From Flavobacteriaceae bacterium (GTDB lineage Bacteria; Bacteroidota; Bacteroidia; UKL13-3), in contig JANYDJ010000156.1 of assembly GCA_025363675.1 (NCBI GenBank), positions 1 through 56,067 of the forward strand: a stretch of 56,067 bases of DNA, in the 5' to 3' direction. This document shows positions 33,996-43,159 of this stretch, in pieces; the stretch's first letter is position 1, and every line of letters begins with the position of its first letter. The position numbers were made by a program, and so were the translations under genes. Below the pieces are notes generated by a model. That model made no database searches, was not told the origin of the DNA, and saw only the letters and a program-made list of their open reading frames with translations.

Positions 33996-35342
33996 CTACA
34001 AGTTTCTAACGGCCTTCTTAAATTGGCGACCCCTATCTTGATAGTCTTCAAACAAATCGAAACTTGCACAAGCTGGGCTAAGCAATACTGTATCTTCTTT
34101 GCTGGCAAGTTTGTATGCAATGTGCACAGCTTCTTGCATAGAAGTAGCATTCACTATCATATCTACTTCCTGTCCAAAAGATTCATGTATTTTCCTATTG
34201 TCCAAACCAAGGCATACAATAATTTTTACTTTATCTTTTACCAATTGTTTCAATTGTGTATAATCATTTCCCTTATCTACACCGCCTGCAATCCACACTA
34301 CGGGTGTTTGCATACTTTCTAATGCATACCATACTGCATTAACAGTGGTAGCTTTTGAGTCGTTAACAAACTCGATACCGCCCACCTTGCCACAGTCTTC
34401 TAAGCGGTGTTCGATGTTTACAATTTGAGTAAGGCTGTCTCTAATTAATCCTTTGCGGATTTCAAGCACATCGCCCACTACAGCCGCAGCCATAGAATTG
34501 TAGGCGTTGTGACGGCCTCTTAATGATAGTTCTGATAGATTCATAATAAATATTTGGTTGTTTAAAGGGTTGATTTTTACTGTGAGTTCTCCGTCATTAT
34601 TATAAGCTCCTGGTTCACATTTTTCGAAGAATGAGAAAGGTAACTTTTTTGCTTTTGTCGGATATTTTAATATATTGTCAACTGTGAGTTTATTATCTGC
34701 ACAGTATATAAAATAATCTTCTTCGGTTTGATTTTGTAATACTCTAAATTTACTTGCTATATAATTATCCAATTCGTAATTATATCGGTCTAAATGATCG
34801 GGAGAAATATTGGTAAGAATGGCTATATTGGCTCTAAAATCATACATTCCATCCAACTGGAAACTACTAATTTCTAATACATAATAATCATATTTCTCAA
34901 GAGCTACCTGCCTAGCGAAACTCTTCCCAATGTTACCTCCCAAGCCCACCTTCAGTTCTGCACGGGTTAGTATATCATATATAATAGTGGTGGTGGTAGT
35001 TTTGCCATCGGTTCCTGTAATACAAATAGTATAGGCATCGGTATATTTTCCTGCAAATTCTATTTCTGATATAATAGGAATATTTAGAGCCCTTAACTTT
35101 TTAATGATTTCTGCTTTTTCTGGAATGCCGGGACTTTTTATAATAAGGTCAGCATTTAATATTAATTCTTCTGTATGTTTATTTTGCTCAAATGATACAT
35201 GATATTGATTAAGTTCGTCAATATATTTTTCTTTTATTGCTCCTGCATCACTTACAAAAACATCATAGTTTTTCTGTACACCCAAAATGGCTGCACCCGT
35301 TCCGCTTTCGCCTGCTCCCAATATCACTAGTCGTTTTTTCAA
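33996..35342 (-). CDS. murD: UDP-N-acetylmuramoylalanine--D-glutamate ligase
   Basis: Cytoplasmic Mur ligase that adds D-Glu to UDP-MurNAc-L-Ala. It shows the N-terminal KRLVILGAGESGTGAAIL loop, the ATP loop ITGTDGKTTTTTIIYD, ISSFQLDG, NISPDHLDRY, NAYNSMAAA and the C-terminal NDSKATTVNAVWYALE and LSPACASFD motifs. I place the start at a TTG (35340-35342), giving 448 residues beginning (M)KKRLVILGAGESG as in relatives and an 8-bp gap to mraY. The ATG at 35408 would add 22 residues with no counterpart and overlap mraY by 58 bp. Function is secure; only the start is open. Confidence 0.93.
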   Translation of the reverse strand: MKKRLVILGAGESGTGAAILGVQKNYDVFVSDAGAIKEKYIDELNQYHVSFEQNKHTEELILNADLIIKSPGIPEKAEIIKKLRALNIPIISEIEFAGKYTDAYTICITGTDGKTTTTTIIYDILTRAELKVGLGGNIGKSFARQVALEKYDYYVLEISSFQLDGMYDFRANIAILTNISPDHLDRYNYELDNYIASKFRVLQNQTEEDYFIYCADNKLTVDNILKYPTKAKKLPFSFFEKCEPGAYNNDGELTVKINPLNNQIFIMNLSELSLRGRHNAYNSMAAAVVGDVLEIRKGLIRDSLTQIVNIEHRLEDCGKVGGIEFVNDSKATTVNAVWYALESMQTPVVWIAGGVDKGNDYTQLKQLVKDKVKIIVCLGLDNRKIHESFGQEVDMIVNATSMQEAVHIAYKLASKEDTVLLSPACASFDLFEDYQDRGRQFKKAVRNL

Positions 35343-35350
35343 TTTATATA

Positions 35351-36589
35351 TTATCTTACTTTTAAGGTGAGTATTGTAATAAGTGCCATCATAATTCCAA
35401 CTACCCAAAAGCGGGCAACTATTTTACTTTCGTGGTAACCTTTCTTCTGAAAATGATGATGCAAGGGCGACATCAGGAATATCCGCTTACCTTCTCCAAA
35501 TCTCTTTTTGGTATATTTGAAATAGGCCACCTGTATCATCACTGATAAATTTTCTGCCAAGAACACACCACATAAAATCGGAATCAATAATTCTTTTTTA
35601 ATAATGATAGCAAAAGCTGCTATAATACCACCCAATGCCAAACTGCCCGTATCGCCCATAAATACTTGTGCGGGATAAGTATTATACCATAAAAATCCAA
35701 CACACGCTCCTACAAAAGCACCCGCAAAAATGGTAAGCTCACTAAGGTGTGATATATACATTATATTCAAATATTTTGAGAATACTATATTACCCGTTAA
35801 ATATGCTATGAGTGCCAGCGTAATGCCCATAATGCCTGACGTGCCTGCCGCCAGTCCATCAATTCCATCTGTTATATTTGCTCCATTTGATACTGCTGTT
35901 ATAATAAATATAACTACCAACACAAATATTAAACCTGCCCAATTACTTCCAAAAATATCTGCATAATCAAGTTCATGATTTTTTAAGAATGGAATTGTTG
36001 TAACTGTAGATTTATATTCTTTTGCATATAATATTTTACCATCAATAGTCTCCTCCGTTATCTTATACCCTTCGCCCACATGCTCTGTTAATTCAGATTC
36101 TGGGATAAAATCTTTTACAACAACGGACGGGTGGAGATACAGGGTAAGACCCACCACCAAACCGCATACAACTTGACCGATAATTTTAAATTTTCCAGCT
36201 AATCCTTTTTTATCTTTTTTAAATACTTTTATATAATCATCTATAAACCCAATTAAGCCCAACCATACCGTTACAAACAGCATGAGTATGATATATACAT
36301 TCCATATTCTGGCAAAAAGCAAAGTGGGGATAACGATGGCTGCAATGATAATAAGTCCGCCCATGGTTGGTGTTCCTTGCTTGGCTTCTTCGCCCTGCAA
36401 ACCAAGCTTACGCACCGTTTCAGACACTTGCAATTTGTGAAGCATCTTAATAAGTCTGCCTCCAAATACCAAGGAGATAAGCAACGACACTATAATAGCG
36501 GCCCCGGTTCTTACCGAGATAAACTGATACAATCCCGAACCTGGGAAATGATAGTTTTTATTGAGATATTCAAATAAATAATATAGCAT
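35351..36589 (-). CDS. mraY: Phospho-N-acetylmuramoyl-pentapeptide transferase
   Basis: Integral membrane enzyme that moves phospho-MurNAc-pentapeptide onto undecaprenyl phosphate to make lipid I. The 412 residues include about ten transmembrane helices and the conserved cytoplasmic motifs [54 protein letters not shown] and [11 protein letters not shown]. Compared with E. coli (360) it has an extra ~50-residue loop around 180-220 ([18 protein letters not shown] region), which is frequent in Bacteroidota. It is separated from murE by one base. Confidence 0.97.
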   Translation of the reverse strand: MLYYLFEYLNKNYHFPGSGLYQFISVRTGAAIIVSLLISLVFGGRLIKMLHKLQVSETVRKLGLQGEEAKQGTPTMGGLIIIAAIVIPTLLFARIWNVYIILMLFVTVWLGLIGFIDDYIKVFKKDKKGLAGKFKIIGQVVCGLVVGLTLYLHPSVVVKDFIPESELTEHVGEGYKITEETIDGKILYAKEYKSTVTTIPFLKNHELDYADIFGSNWAGLIFVLVVIFIITAVSNGANITDGIDGLAAGTSGIMGITLALIAYLTGNIVFSKYLNIMYISHLSELTIFAGAFVGACVGFLWYNTYPAQVFMGDTGSLALGGIIAAFAIIIKKELLIPILCGVFLAENLSVMIQVAYFKYTKKRFGEGKRIFLMSPLHHHFQKKGYHESKIVARFWVVGIMMALITILTLKVR

Positions 36590-36590
36590 A

Positions 36591-38054
36591 TTACTTTTCT
36601 AATTTTTCGATTAATTCTATAATAATTTTTTTATCATCAAAATCATATTTTACTCCCGATATCTCTTGATAGGTTTCGTGTCCTTTGCCTGCCAATAGTA
36701 TTATATCCATAGGATTGGCCATGCTCACCGCAGTTTTTATAGCCTCTCTCCTATCCGTAATTCTGAGTGTTTTTTTATAGTGTAATCCTGGAACACCTTC
36801 TTGCATTTGATTAATTATTTCTTCGGCATTTTCATCTCTCGGATTATCAGAAGTAAAGATTACTTTATCGCTCATCTCGGCTGCAACCTTTGCCATTATG
36901 GGTCTTTTGCCTGCATCTCTATTTCCGCCACAACCTATAATAGTATATAATGTTTCGTTTCTGCTTCTAATTTCATTTATTGTTTCCAATACATTTTTTA
37001 ACGCATCGGGTGTATGGGCATAATCTACAATGGCCATTAGTTTATTGGGCGACATAATATAATCAAAACGACCCGTTACACTTCCCAAATTACTTAAAGC
37101 GGTTATTATTTCTTCTTTGCTTTTACCTAATAAAAAAGCTACCGAATATACCGTTAGTATATTATAAGCATTAAACCTACCAACTAACCTGTACCAAGCC
37201 TCTTCACCATCTATATTCAATAGCAATCCATTAAAATCGCTTTCAATTATTTTTGCTTTAAAATCTGCTGGAGCATTTAATGCAAACGAATACTTTGCTG
37301 CTTTGGTATTCTGAACCATAATTGCACCATTTCTATCATCCTTATTATATAAAGCAAAAGCATCTATATCTAAATTGTCAAACAATTTTTTCTTGGCTTT
37401 TATATAATTATCAAATGTAATATGATAGTCTAAATGGTCTTGGGTAATATTGGTAAATGCTGCCCCTGCTATAGTAAGTCCGGCAATTCTATTTTGTTCA
37501 ATAGCATGGCTACTGGCTTCCATAAACACATATTCGCAACCGGCATTAACCATATCAGCCAATAATTTATTTAATGAAATAGCATCGGGCGTGGTATGGG
37601 TAGCGGGAATTATTTGTTCGTTAATTTGGTTTTGTACGGTAGAAAGCAATCCTGATGAATGCCCAAATTCTCTAAATAAATTAAATAATAAAGTAGCACA
37701 AGTTGTTTTACCATTGGTGCCTGTAATAGCTACCAATTTCAATTTTTCTGATGGATTGTTATAAAAGTTAGAGGCGATTTTTCCTAAAGTTTCCGAAGTA
37801 TTCTCCACCTGAATATATATAATACTATTATTTACAGATTCGGGCAACTTCTCTACTACTATAATAGTACATCCCTGCTCAATTACTTGGGGAATAAAAC
37901 TATGGCCATCGGTCTGTGTTCCTTTCACAGCAATAAACATAGTGCCAAACGCAGCTTTTCTACTATCGGAAACTATGGCAGAAACTGGCATGGTTGTATC
38001 ACCCAACGTTTGGATAACTTTTATATTCGATATAAGCTCACTAATGTTTTTCAC
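36591..38054 (-). CDS. murE: UDP-N-acetylmuramoyl-tripeptide synthetase (meso-DAP-adding type)
   Basis: Cytoplasmic Mur ligase that adds the third residue to UDP-MurNAc-L-Ala-D-Glu. The 487 residues contain the ATP loop [49 protein letters not shown] and [14 protein letters not shown]. The DNPR motif in [14 protein letters not shown] is the known specificity signature for meso-diaminopimelate, so the organism should have DAP-type peptidoglycan. It lies 2 bp after ftsI and 1 bp before mraY. Confidence 0.97.
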   Translation of the reverse strand: MKNISELISNIKVIQTLGDTTMPVSAIVSDSRKAAFGTMFIAVKGTQTDGHSFIPQVIEQGCTIIVVEKLPESVNNSIIYIQVENTSETLGKIASNFYNNPSEKLKLVAITGTNGKTTCATLLFNLFREFGHSSGLLSTVQNQINEQIIPATHTTPDAISLNKLLADMVNAGCEYVFMEASSHAIEQNRIAGLTIAGAAFTNITQDHLDYHITFDNYIKAKKKLFDNLDIDAFALYNKDDRNGAIMVQNTKAAKYSFALNAPADFKAKIIESDFNGLLLNIDGEEAWYRLVGRFNAYNILTVYSVAFLLGKSKEEIITALSNLGSVTGRFDYIMSPNKLMAIVDYAHTPDALKNVLETINEIRSRNETLYTIIGCGGNRDAGKRPIMAKVAAEMSDKVIFTSDNPRDENAEEIINQMQEGVPGLHYKKTLRITDRREAIKTAVSMANPMDIILLAGKGHETYQEISGVKYDFDDKKIIIELIEKLEK

Positions 38055-38056
38055 AA

Positions 38057-40144
38057 CTATATAAGTTCTATTACAACCGTACCTCCTTTATATATTTTTT
38101 TTCCCTTTTCTATACTCTGAAATTTCACTTTTCCCTTTCCTACATATTGCACTTTCAATCCCTTGTTCTCCAGTAAATACAATGCGTCACGCATTCCCAT
38201 TCCTATTACATCGGGCATCTGGTTGTTGGCCACGGTGCTTGCTTCCGATATTTTTATATGTGATGAATTTGTACTTGCGTTTGACCATTCCTGAGTACTA
38301 TATACTTTTGCTTTATTATTGGTTATACTATAATAATCGCTAGTGTAACCTGCGGTCTTTGCTATATAAGTAGATTTTACGCTGTCTTGCAAATGCGTGG
38401 GTTCCCTATTTACGGAAGCAGCATATACTTTATCTGCAATTTCTTTAAACACCGGGCCAGCTACTAAAGCACCATAATAGATTCCATTGGTAGGTTTAAA
38501 AATCATAACCATACAGGTATATTGAGGCTTATCTGCTGGAAAAAATCCACAAAAACTAGATTTATATTTTTCTACGTATTCGCGATTTTCAACTATTTTA
38601 GCGGTACCAGTTTTGCCTCCTATTGGATATATTTTTGAACGAATATTGGTAGCAGTACCATGCTCTACAACTCCTGTAAGCATAGGCATTACGCGTTGCA
38701 AAGTTTTATCAGAAACAATTTTTTCAGCTAATACTTCGGTATTATATTCTTTAATTAATTTTCCTGTTTGCTCTATTCTTTTTACAAACATGGGCTTTAC
38801 CATTCTTCCTTTATTTGCAACTGCATTATATAAAGTCAAAATCTGCATGGGAGTAGTCTCGATAGAATAACCTATCGACATCCAAGGCAAGGTAGTAGAG
38901 CTCCATTTTTTGCTCTGTGGATTGGGAACCGCAGAAACAATTTCATCGGGAAAGCCTAATTTTAAGCTCTGTCCAAATTTGAAATCGTTCACCAAATGAT
39001 TTATAAATTTGGTTGGATTATTATGATAATGATTCCATACAAACTTACTGATACCTACATTCGACGAAAGTTCAAATGCTCTTTGCAAGGTAAGCATTCC
39101 TTTGCCGCCATGTTCACTATCATACATTGTTTTATCAGCAAACTTAGTACTACCATTTTCTGATGAAACAGTTTCATAATCATTCACATACCCATCTTCT
39201 AATAAGGCCAATACCGAAGCCAATTTAAATGTACTGCCAGGTTCGGTAGTTTCACTTAATGCATAATTATTCGCTTCTATTACTTCGTCGTTATCATTCC
39301 TTTTCAAATTAGATATTGCTTTTATAGCACCGGTAGCAGTTTCCATTAATATCACACATCCATAACTTGCTTTTTCTTTAATTAATGCATTTTTTAAAGA
39401 GTTCTCAGCAATATCTTGGATACTCATATCGATGGTAGTATGTATATCATACCCATTTAAAGGTTCTATATCATTGTCATCATTTATAGGTATCCAATTG
39501 CCACCTACTATTTTTTGCATTAAACTTTTCCCGTCTCTACCTTTCAACTGCTCATTATATGCGGCTTCTAACCCTATTCCTCTTTCATTATTTTTAGGCA
39601 ACTGCCCGATAGTACGTTTAGCCAATCTATCAAATGGATAATCACGAATATTTTCTGTAAGAATAATAACGCCTCCTTTATTACGACCAAGTCTGAATAT
39701 TGGAAATTTCTTTACAATTTTTAATTGATTGTAGCTTATTTTTTTTAACAATGGAACATATCTATCTAAATCTTTTCGTGCAGTATTTAATATCACTAAA
39801 TAATCCTTCTTACTTTTTTCAAGATTTATAGTAGACAACATTAAAGCTAAAGAATCTATATTCTTTTTCCAAATATCTTCGCTAAGTCCGTTTGCACGCG
39901 TATCCATCACCACATTATATACAGGAACAGAGGTTGCCATCAAACTACCATCGGCTGAATATATATTTCCTCGTATTGCAGAAATATTATGCAACTCAGT
40001 AGTTTGCTCTGTTTGCAATGCAACCCATTTACTTCCCTCAACAAACTGAATTTTATAAGCATAATATATTATAATGGCTGCAAACGATGCCATAAACACA
40101 AAGCTTAAATAAACTCGAAGTAATATGGTTTTCTTATTAGTCAA
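38057..40144 (-). CDS. ftsI: Septal penicillin-binding protein (FtsI/PBP2-3 type) with C-terminal PASTA domain
   Basis: Class B DD-transpeptidase for septal crosslinking, partner of FtsW. The 695 residues have a cytoplasmic tail, one transmembrane helix (about 8-27), a dimerisation/pedestal domain (RGNIYSADGSLMATS start) and the transpeptidase domain with the nucleophile in EPGSTFKLAS, the SSNVG triad element and GGKTGTAK. The last ~60 residues (MPDVIGMGMRDALYLLE to GTVVIEL) form one PASTA domain, common in Gram-positive and Bacteroidota homologues and absent from E. coli FtsI. The start ATG (40144) is directly followed upstream by the 26-unit heptamer array. Confidence 0.95.
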   Translation of the reverse strand: MTNKKTILLRVYLSFVFMASFAAIIIYYAYKIQFVEGSKWVALQTEQTTELHNISAIRGNIYSADGSLMATSVPVYNVVMDTRANGLSEDIWKKNIDSLALMLSTINLEKSKKDYLVILNTARKDLDRYVPLLKKISYNQLKIVKKFPIFRLGRNKGGVIILTENIRDYPFDRLAKRTIGQLPKNNERGIGLEAAYNEQLKGRDGKSLMQKIVGGNWIPINDDNDIEPLNGYDIHTTIDMSIQDIAENSLKNALIKEKASYGCVILMETATGAIKAISNLKRNDNDEVIEANNYALSETTEPGSTFKLASVLALLEDGYVNDYETVSSENGSTKFADKTMYDSEHGGKGMLTLQRAFELSSNVGISKFVWNHYHNNPTKFINHLVNDFKFGQSLKLGFPDEIVSAVPNPQSKKWSSTTLPWMSIGYSIETTPMQILTLYNAVANKGRMVKPMFVKRIEQTGKLIKEYNTEVLAEKIVSDKTLQRVMPMLTGVVEHGTATNIRSKIYPIGGKTGTAKIVENREYVEKYKSSFCGFFPADKPQYTCMVMIFKPTNGIYYGALVAGPVFKEIADKVYAASVNREPTHLQDSVKSTYIAKTAGYTSDYYSITNNKAKVYSTQEWSNASTNSSHIKISEASTVANNQMPDVIGMGMRDALYLLENKGLKVQYVGKGKVKFQSIEKGKKIYKGGTVVIELI

Positions 40145-40150
40145 TATAAT

Positions 40151-40332
40151 GGTTAATTGTTGATGGTTAATTGTTAATGGTTGATGGTTGATGGTTGATG
40201 GTTAATTGTTGATGGTTAATTGTTAATGGTTAATGGTTGATGGTTAATGGTTGATGGTTAATTGTTGATGGTTAATTGTTGATGGTTAATGGTTGATGGT
40301 TAATTGTTGATGGTTAATGGTTAATTGTTAAT
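40151..40332. repeat. 26-unit heptamer satellite between ftsL and ftsI
   Basis: 182 bp that split cleanly into 26 consecutive 7-bp units of the form KGTTRAT (GGTTAAT, GGTTGAT, TGTTGAT, TGTTAAT in mixed order) with no interruption. It begins 7 bp upstream of the ftsI start. Reverse-oriented units (ATCAACA, ATTAACA, ATCAATC) recur at 40384-40404 and 40433-40446, so the transcript could fold back on itself. The whole 302-bp gap (40145-40446) holds no gene. Confidence 0.9.
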
Positions 40333-40446
40333 GTATTATTTATTTTTATTCTTTATTACTTATATATATTGTTGCTATTTATCATCAACAATTAACAATC
40401 AATCATTATTTGCTGTCATTTATCATTAATAATTAACAATCAGTCA

Positions 40447-40788
40447 TTATTTCATTATTTTCACTGGTGGTTCAGTTAGTGGTCTTAAATCTGTATCCTT
40501 TAACCTCTCTAGCACCTCCGACTGTTTGCTTTTACTCATTAATTCTTTTGCAATGCTTATATATTCACTTCTTAACTCTTCCTTTTCTTTGGTTAATCTT
40601 GAGATTTTCACAACCGTTTTATTGGCATTATGCTGATTGGCTATATATATCATACCTAATAAAAACATATATCCTATAAAGGGCATCCACTTTTTTATAT
40701 TTTCTGGTGTGATAAAAAAACTAAACTCCGAAACTTTTACCAAGGGGCTTTTGGTACTTTTTTCTTTATCTGTATTAGGCTGTTCCAT
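40447..40788 (-). CDS. ftsL: FtsL-like cell division protein
   Basis: A 113-residue bitopic protein: a cytoplasmic region, one transmembrane helix (about 37-54) and a periplasmic heptad-rich helix (ISRLTKEKEELRSEYISIAKE) ending in a short Pro-rich tail. Sequence signatures are weak, as for all FtsL. Topology, size and position between rsmH (12-bp gap) and ftsI support the call; it matches the Bacteroidota FtsL_2-like type. FtsL normally binds FtsB and FtsQ to regulate FtsWI. An unusually long gap to ftsI, filled with satellite DNA, follows. Confidence 0.8.
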   Translation of the reverse strand: MEQPNTDKEKSTKSPLVKVSEFSFFITPENIKKWMPFIGYMFLLGMIYIANQHNANKTVVKISRLTKEKEELRSEYISIAKELMSKSKQSEVLERLKDTDLRPLTEPPVKIMK

Positions 40789-40800
40789 TATTTTTATATA

Positions 40801-41709
40801 CTATAGTTTTACAGCCACTCTTAATTTTGCACTTCGTGATCGTGGGTTTCTTTCCACCTCTTCATCTGACGGGGGAATGGCTTTAGACAAGGCTTTCAGT
40901 GGGTTATTGGTATTGCCATATACATCTTTTTCTATATACCCTTCCACATTTCCGCTGGCTATAAAATTCTTCACCAACCTATCTTCCAAACTATGATAAC
41001 TCATCACCACCAACCGACCGTTCTTTGCCAAACATTCTGTGGTATCACTTAAAAATTTTCCAAGCACATCTAGTTCTTTATTCACCTCCATTCTCACCGC
41101 TTGAAAAACTTGGCTCAAAAAAGTATACTTATCTTTAAAGGGAGTGATACGTTCTATTGCTTTTAAAAAATCATTGATAGTTTCTATACTTTTATGTGCT
41201 CTTGCATCTATAATAGTATTTGCCACTTTTCTACTATTCTTTAATTCGCCATACGATTTGAATATATATATAAGTTGTTCCTCGGTATAATTATTAATTA
41301 CCGCTCTCGCATCTGGTTTCGATTGTTGGTCCATTCGCATGTCCAACGGGGCATCGCTGCGATAACTAAAGCCACGTGAACCTTCATCAAACTGATGACT
41401 GGACACACCCAGATCGGCAAGTATGCCATCGGCAGCTTTGATATGATGGAACTTTAAAAAGTTTTTGAGAAACCTAAAATTATGATTCACCCAAATAAAT
41501 CGGGCATCATCAGGTAGGTTGGTTTTCACATCATCGTCTTGATCAAAGCCGATGAGCTTGCCTTTCGGCCCAAGTTTTTCGAGTATTGCTCGGGAATGTC
41601 CGCCCCCTCCAAAAGTTACATCCACATATACACCATTGGGTTTGATGTTTAACGCCTCTATGCACTCTTGTAGCATTACGGGCGTATGGTATGTGGAAGC
41701 GATACTCAA
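40801..41709 (-). CDS. rsmH: 16S rRNA (cytosine(1402)-N(4))-methyltransferase
   Basis: SAM-dependent methyltransferase (MraW) that modifies C1402 in the decoding centre of 16S rRNA. The 302 residues start with YHTPVMLQECIEALN, have the SAM-binding VDVTFGGGGHSRAIL, the ADGILADLGVSSHQFD block, GFSYRSDAPLDMRMD, and the C-terminal MSYHSLEDRLVKNF and NPRSRSAKLRVA. All family motifs are present. Its start overlaps the mraZ end by 4 bp, so it is coupled to it as in most bacteria. Confidence 0.97.
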   Translation of the reverse strand: MSIASTYHTPVMLQECIEALNIKPNGVYVDVTFGGGGHSRAILEKLGPKGKLIGFDQDDDVKTNLPDDARFIWVNHNFRFLKNFLKFHHIKAADGILADLGVSSHQFDEGSRGFSYRSDAPLDMRMDQQSKPDARAVINNYTEEQLIYIFKSYGELKNSRKVANTIIDARAHKSIETINDFLKAIERITPFKDKYTFLSQVFQAVRMEVNKELDVLGKFLSDTTECLAKNGRLVVMSYHSLEDRLVKNFIASGNVEGYIEKDVYGNTNNPLKALSKAIPPSDEEVERNPRSRSAKLRVAVKL

Positions 41710-42173
41710 TTTTCTAGGTCTTTTTTACCTTTTTTGGGCATCACTTCTTCGGCAAGGGAGCTGAAGTCGTCGGAACTCATGTTGAGCTCTTCGTTATAAA
41801 CTTTCTCACTCCAGATTTCAATACGGTTACTGTATGCAAACAGAACCACATCATTATGTATTTCAGCATATTCTAATAATTTTTTAGGGATTAATATTCT
41901 ATCGTTACCGTCAACAGGAACTTCTGTTGCACCATTGTTAAACATCCTGAAAAACTGTCGGTCTTTACGATTAAATAAATTCAAGTCGCTTAGTTTATCA
42001 GTCTCTGCCTCCCAAGCATTTTTGGTGAACAATACCAAACACTTATCGAAGCCGCGGTTAATCACCAAAGTATCCTGTGCATCGGGTGGTAGCTGCTTTT
42101 TGAGGCGTACAGGAATTATCAGCCTGCCTTTGCCGTCCAGCTTACATTCAAATTCTCCGATGAACTTAGTCAT
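41706..42173 (-). CDS. mraZ: Transcriptional regulator MraZ
   Basis: A 155-residue DNA-binding protein with two tandem SpoVT/AbrB-like (MraZ) domains, visible as FECKLDGKGRLIIPVRLKK and VDGNDRILIPKKLLEYA. MraZ forms ring oligomers and represses the dcw operon by binding repeated TGGG-type boxes upstream of itself. Here it is the first gene of the cluster, overlapping rsmH. Candidate boxes with 10-bp spacing lie at 42218-42231. Length is normal. Confidence 0.95.
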   Translation of the reverse strand: MTKFIGEFECKLDGKGRLIIPVRLKKQLPPDAQDTLVINRGFDKCLVLFTKNAWEAETDKLSDLNLFNRKDRQFFRMFNNGATEVPVDGNDRILIPKKLLEYAEIHNDVVLFAYSNRIEIWSEKVYNEELNMSSDDFSSLAEEVMPKKGKKDLEN

Positions 42174-42197
42174 TTCCAGTGTTTTAAATTAACGCAA

Positions 42198-42205
42198 CAA
42201 ATGTA
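42198..42205 (-). promoter_or_regulatory. Putative dcw promoter -7 box (TACATTTG)
   Basis: TACATTTG on the minus strand fits TAnnTTTG and lies 24 bp before the mraZ ATG (42173). A TTTTTTG element upstream is about 15 bp away, shorter than the usual 19-20 bp, so the -33 part is doubtful. Confidence 0.4.
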
Positions 42206-42217
42206 AAACATTTTACT

Positions 42218-42231
42218 CCACAAAAAACCAC
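42218..42231 (-). promoter_or_regulatory. Candidate MraZ operator (two GTGG boxes, 10-bp period)
   Basis: On the minus strand GTGG occurs at 42231-42228 and again at 42221-42218, exactly 10 bp apart and just upstream of the -7 box. Known MraZ sites are TGGG-type repeats with 10-bp spacing. A second pair, GTGGAG x2 at 42314-42319 and 42324-42329 on the plus strand, has the same spacing but faces the divergent TPR gene. Confidence 0.35.
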
Positions 42232-42430
42232 AAAAATGCATATTGTGGATAAAAATTCAGACAGCAAATACAAATACAATAATTATTAAACTGTATTTCA
42301 ATACATTATTGTGGTGGAGAAAAGTGGAGATATTTTCGTAATAAGCTCCAATTCATATAATCACCATTTTTTTTACTATGTTATTTGCCCAAATGGCTTT
42401 TGTGGTGTTGGTTTGAACAAAATTTAAAAC

Positions 42431-43159
42431 ATGAAAAAACAGATTATTTATTTAATGACTTTGGCAACCATCACACTTGCCACAAGCTGTAAAGACAGCA
42501 CTTCCAGCGAACTATCAGCACAAATGGAGTTACACAAAAAAGTTTACAAAGCCTCAACCGACATCGGAGATTTAGCTACCGCAATCAATTCTTTGCGATA
42601 TATAATTGCCATGGACTCCACCAATCCAAATTTATTGGACACGCTTGCCAATTTATATTATACTGTTGGCCAAGTTCACCAAGCTATAAAAGTATGCGAT
42701 CAGTTTGCAGCCAAATATCCGCTTACTGAAAAAATAATGGAAACAAAGCAATTGAGTTTTGAAAAACTAGGAATGCTCGATTCAGCTTATGCAATGGCTG
42801 ATAAACTTTTCTTAAAAACAGAAAAACTAAAATATGTATATCGCCAAGGTTATTATAAAGTGCAGATGAGCGATATAAAAGGACTGGATTATTTACAAAA
42901 AGTAATTGATGCCAAAGGCCCTGTAAAAGACAGCACCGAAATGCGTTTTGGTCGTGATGCGGTGGCTCAAATGGTTCCCATAAAAGCAGCAGCTTATTTT
43001 ATTAAAGGCTCTACTTTAGGTCAACTTCGCAAACATGCTGAAGCCAAAGAAAATTTCCAATTGGCCTTAAAAGAATTCCCTGATTTTTATTATGCCGCTC
43101 AGTTATTACAAAACTACGATCAGTATGTGAAAGAATTAGAATCGCAAATGAGACGATGA
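42431..43159 (+). CDS. TPR-containing lipoprotein
   Basis: A 242-residue protein with a lipoprotein signal (MKKQIIYLMTLATITLATSC, Cys20 as lipid-modified residue) and tetratricopeptide-like helices through the mature part (DLATAINSLRYIIAMDSTNP, TLANLYYTVGQVHQAIKVCD, AEAKENFQLALKEFPDFYYA). Such lipoproteins act as scaffolds in the periplasm; no specific role can be assigned. The stop overlaps the start of the symporter gene by 4 bp (ATGA), so the two are coupled. Confidence 0.82.
   Translation: MKKQIIYLMTLATITLATSCKDSTSSELSAQMELHKKVYKASTDIGDLATAINSLRYIIAMDSTNPNLLDTLANLYYTVGQVHQAIKVCDQFAAKYPLTEKIMETKQLSFEKLGMLDSAYAMADKLFLKTEKLKYVYRQGYYKVQMSDIKGLDYLQKVIDAKGPVKDSTEMRFGRDAVAQMVPIKAAAYFIKGSTLGQLRKHAEAKENFQLALKEFPDFYYAAQLLQNYDQYVKELESQMRR

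Noticed and set aside
40151..40332. Heptamer array considered as a CRISPR-like or coding repeat
   Set aside because: Units are 7 bp without spacers, and a period of 7 gives no constant reading frame; no cas genes are near.
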